From: JBBRTJ01 sp038244535
GTDB taxonomy: Bacteria > Actinomycetota > Acidimicrobiia > Acidimicrobiales > Ilumatobacteraceae
Direction: 5' to 3'
NCBI GenBank assembly: GCA_038244535.1
Contig: JBBRTJ010000021.1
Location: forward strand, 1-40,161
DNA: 40,161 nucleotides
Shown here: positions 38,728 through 40,161 of the stretch, in pieces
How positions within the stretch are numbered: the stretch's first letter is position 1
Layout: every line of letters begins with the position of its first letter
Program-made: the position numbers and the translations under genes
Notes under the pieces: generated by a model
Databases searched by the model: none
The model's input: only the letters and a program-made list of their open reading frames with translations
Told to the model about the DNA's origin: nothing

Positions 38728-39883
38728 CGAGCGACCCGAGCTCGAGTTCGTCCTCGTCGACGGCGGCTCCGACGACGGCGCCGATGTCGAGCTCAACGGT
38801 CGCGGGCCGCGTCGCCGCTGGCTGGGCGGGCTCGCGGTCACCGCCTTGGCCGGCGTCGTCATAGCCGCCCTGACCGTGGGCGGCGCGCCGAAGCCGAAGC
38901 AAGCGGCCGAGCCCATCGCGCCCAGCCCGACCGTGGCCGACGAGCCCGCGCCGGTCACGGGGCGCGCTGACGACCAGCGCTACGGCGGCGACCCGATCAA
39001 CGTGGTCCCCACCAGTGACGGCCAAGGCGTGTGGGTCAGCACGGCGCGCTGGTCCGGCGTGGCCCGCCTCCTCCCCGAGCTCGGTCAGGTGACCGGTGCC
39101 GTCGGCCGCAGGTCCCACGTCGTGGTGGTGCTGTCGACCGGGCAGGCCCGAGCGCTGTCCCGTTCGATTCCCCAAGGCGTGCCGCTTGGCGGCGCGGTGG
39201 CGGCGTATCCGGGTCCGATCGACGACTCGACCTGGCTCGTCGGCTTGGCCGAGGGGCGTCAGGGGGTCCACCTGATCGAGGTCGACGGTGCCTCTGGCTT
39301 CGTCGTCGACGACGGCAAGGTCATCGCGGTGCCCGACGGCTGGCGCTTGCGAGGCGGCACCTCGGGAGTGCTCGTGCTCGAGCGCGTCGGTGGCCGTCCC
39401 GGCCTGGCCCTGTGGGACCCGAAGGACGTCGCGGGGCCGCTGCCCGTGGCGCGATCCGGTGCGTTCGTGGCGGCCGGCGAGGGTTGGCTGGCGTGGCGGC
39501 GCGGCGATCGCTTGGTGGCCGAGCTCGCGTCCGGCCAGTTCCACTGGGAGGACCCTGCCGTGCTCGCCGGTCTCACCGATGTCGTCGCTGCTGCGTTCGC
39601 TCCGGGTGGGTTGCGGCTTGCAGTGATGGGGACCGCGCCGGAGAGCACGTTCGTACGGGTCGCGGGTGACCCCGGCACCTCGATGCCCAACCCGCCGCTG
39701 CACCTCAACGGGGCTCAGCGTCCGGCGATGGCGTGGGGTGTCGACGGCATGCTCGTGGTCGACCCTGAGGCCTTCGCCGAGTACGTGCTCGGCCCCGGCG
39801 AGCAGCAGTGGTCGACCCGCTACCGCTTCATCGACCGCACGGTGGCGGGGAGCAGCCCCACCACGGTGGCCGGCCCCGGCTGA
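38714..39883 (+). CDS. membrane-anchored propeller-like protein
   Basis: A 389-residue protein that starts inside the ligase gene. Residues 1-35 are polar and cytoplasmic (RPELEFVLVDGGSDDGADVE), then one membrane segment (WLGGLAVTALAGVVIAAL), a Pro/Ala linker, and an outer region with repeated short strands ending W (GQGVWVST, DDSTWLVGLAEG, GEGWLAWRRGDRLVAELA), consistent with a beta-propeller. No catalytic motif is seen. Its last codons (TTVAGPG) lie in the first unit of a tandem repeat. Confidence 0.75.
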   Translation: MRKVDERPELEFVLVDGGSDDGADVELNGRGPRRRWLGGLAVTALAGVVIAALTVGGAPKPKQAAEPIAPSPTVADEPAPVTGRADDQRYGGDPINVVPTSDGQGVWVSTARWSGVARLLPELGQVTGAVGRRSHVVVVLSTGQARALSRSIPQGVPLGGAVAAYPGPIDDSTWLVGLAEGRQGVHLIEVDGASGFVVDDGKVIAVPDGWRLRGGTSGVLVLERVGGRPGLALWDPKDVAGPLPVARSGAFVAAGEGWLAWRRGDRLVAELASGQFHWEDPAVLAGLTDVVAAAFAPGGLRLAVMGTAPESTFVRVAGDPGTSMPNPPLHLNGAQRPAMAWGVDGMLVVDPEAFAEYVLGPGEQQWSTRYRFIDRTVAGSSPTTVAGPG

Positions 39884-39991
39884 AGGTCGCCCCGCCCATC
39901 CGCACCACGGTGGCCGGCCCGGGCTGAAGGTCGACCCGCCCATCCCCCCACGGTGGCAGTCCCCGGCTGCAGGTCGACCCGCCCATCCGCC
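39861..39991. repeat. three tandem 43/44-bp repeats
   Basis: Units start at 39861, 39905 and 39948, each ccacggtggc, then a GC-rich core, ggctgaaggtcgacccgccc and atcc. The third differs most (cagtccccggctgcagg). The first unit includes the stop of the preceding gene. No frame across them reads like a protein. Confidence 0.85.
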
Positions 39992-40023
39992 GCCGGTGCG
40001 CCCGCGCGGAACCCCACCCGCGA

Positions 40024-40161
40024 TCTGGGGCTGGATGCGGCCACTTCTGGCCGTCGAGAGCCCCGGGTCGGTGTTGGGCCGGCACGGGCGCCTGGTCCTC
40101 AAGGTCTGGGGCTGGATGCGGCCACTTCTGGCCGTGGAGAGCCCCAGTTCGGTGTTGGGCC
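40024..40161. repeat. two 57-bp repeats with nested hairpin, at window edge
   Basis: Copies at 40024-40080 and 40105-40161 begin tctggggctggatgcggcca and end gtcggtgttgggcc or a near match, with three differences. Each holds two nested stems: GGGGCT with AGCCCC outside and GGCCA-CTTC-TGGCC inside. The second copy ends exactly at the window edge, so the array may go on. Confidence 0.85.

Overview
ORGANISM. The sequence is GC-rich throughout. It carries an actinobacterial-type acyl-CoA carboxylase epsilon subunit, an F420-type luciferase-like oxidoreductase, DUF6544 and DUF3995 proteins, and many genes that seem to start at or very near the transcription start behind a TAnnnT box. This points to an actinobacterium, possibly of the Acidimicrobiia; the class is an inference from gene content and I could not test it. 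LEFT PART (1-8100). A minus-strand operon holds a 31-residue membrane peptide, an ABC ATPase, an ABC-2 permease and a DUF6544 protein that runs off the left edge. Divergent from it are a two-domain amidase-like/SRPBCC protein and a glycine-zipper peptide. A DUF305 lipoprotein follows. From about 5.2 to 8.1 kb the DNA looks like a graveyard: the 3' end of a short-chain dehydrogenase, the 5' end of a SIR2-like gene, a frameshifted small gene and the C-terminal remnant of a tyrosine integrase, between small intact genes (DUF3995, a DUF2256-DUF3253 fusion, and two short conserved-looking ones). INTEGRATIVE ELEMENT (about 8125-19695). An 18-base segment of the tRNA-Ser(UGA) 3' end is repeated at 8125-8142 (17 of 18 identical), and a tyrosine integrase lies beside the tRNA. 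The roughly 11.5 kb between the copies holds the integrase, an excisionase-type HTH protein, a MobF relaxase-helicase with no conjugation channel genes, an N6-adenine methyltransferase overlapping a ComEC-like metallo-beta-lactamase protein, an ImmA/IrrE-type protease operon, and a PD-(D/E)XK-like protein. Both ends carry paired 9-base GGGAGCWAC repeats that look like integrase arm sites. The integrase remnant just outside the left repeat suggests that an older element was pushed outward at the same tRNA. This element is the best place to look for an undescribed system, above all the methyltransferase-MBL pair. MIDDLE (19.7-31 kb). Here lie tRNA-Ser(UGA), a double-frameshifted ABC-F gene, a repeat-rich gap, tRNA-Ser(GCU), a membrane-anchored lysozyme-like protein, tRNA-Arg(ACG), a GH25-like hydrolase with a possible internal start, a PEGLL-type P-type cation ATPase, a pyridoxamine-oxidase-fold protein, a beta-propeller lipoprotein, a cytochrome P450 and a divergent F420-type oxidoreductase. 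RIGHT PART (31.3-40.2 kb). Oxidative-stress genes msrA and superoxide dismutase converge on a shared hairpin. A tight operon runs carboxylase beta, carboxylase epsilon, metallophosphoesterase, CoA-transferase. Then come a SIMPL-domain protein, an ATP-dependent DNA ligase overlapping a membrane-anchored propeller-like protein, and two families of tandem repeats at the right edge. CAUTION. Three loci carry single-base frameshifts outside clearly dead DNA (7.9, 20.7-21.0 and 27.0 kb), so consensus error in the assembly must be considered before calling them pseudogenes.
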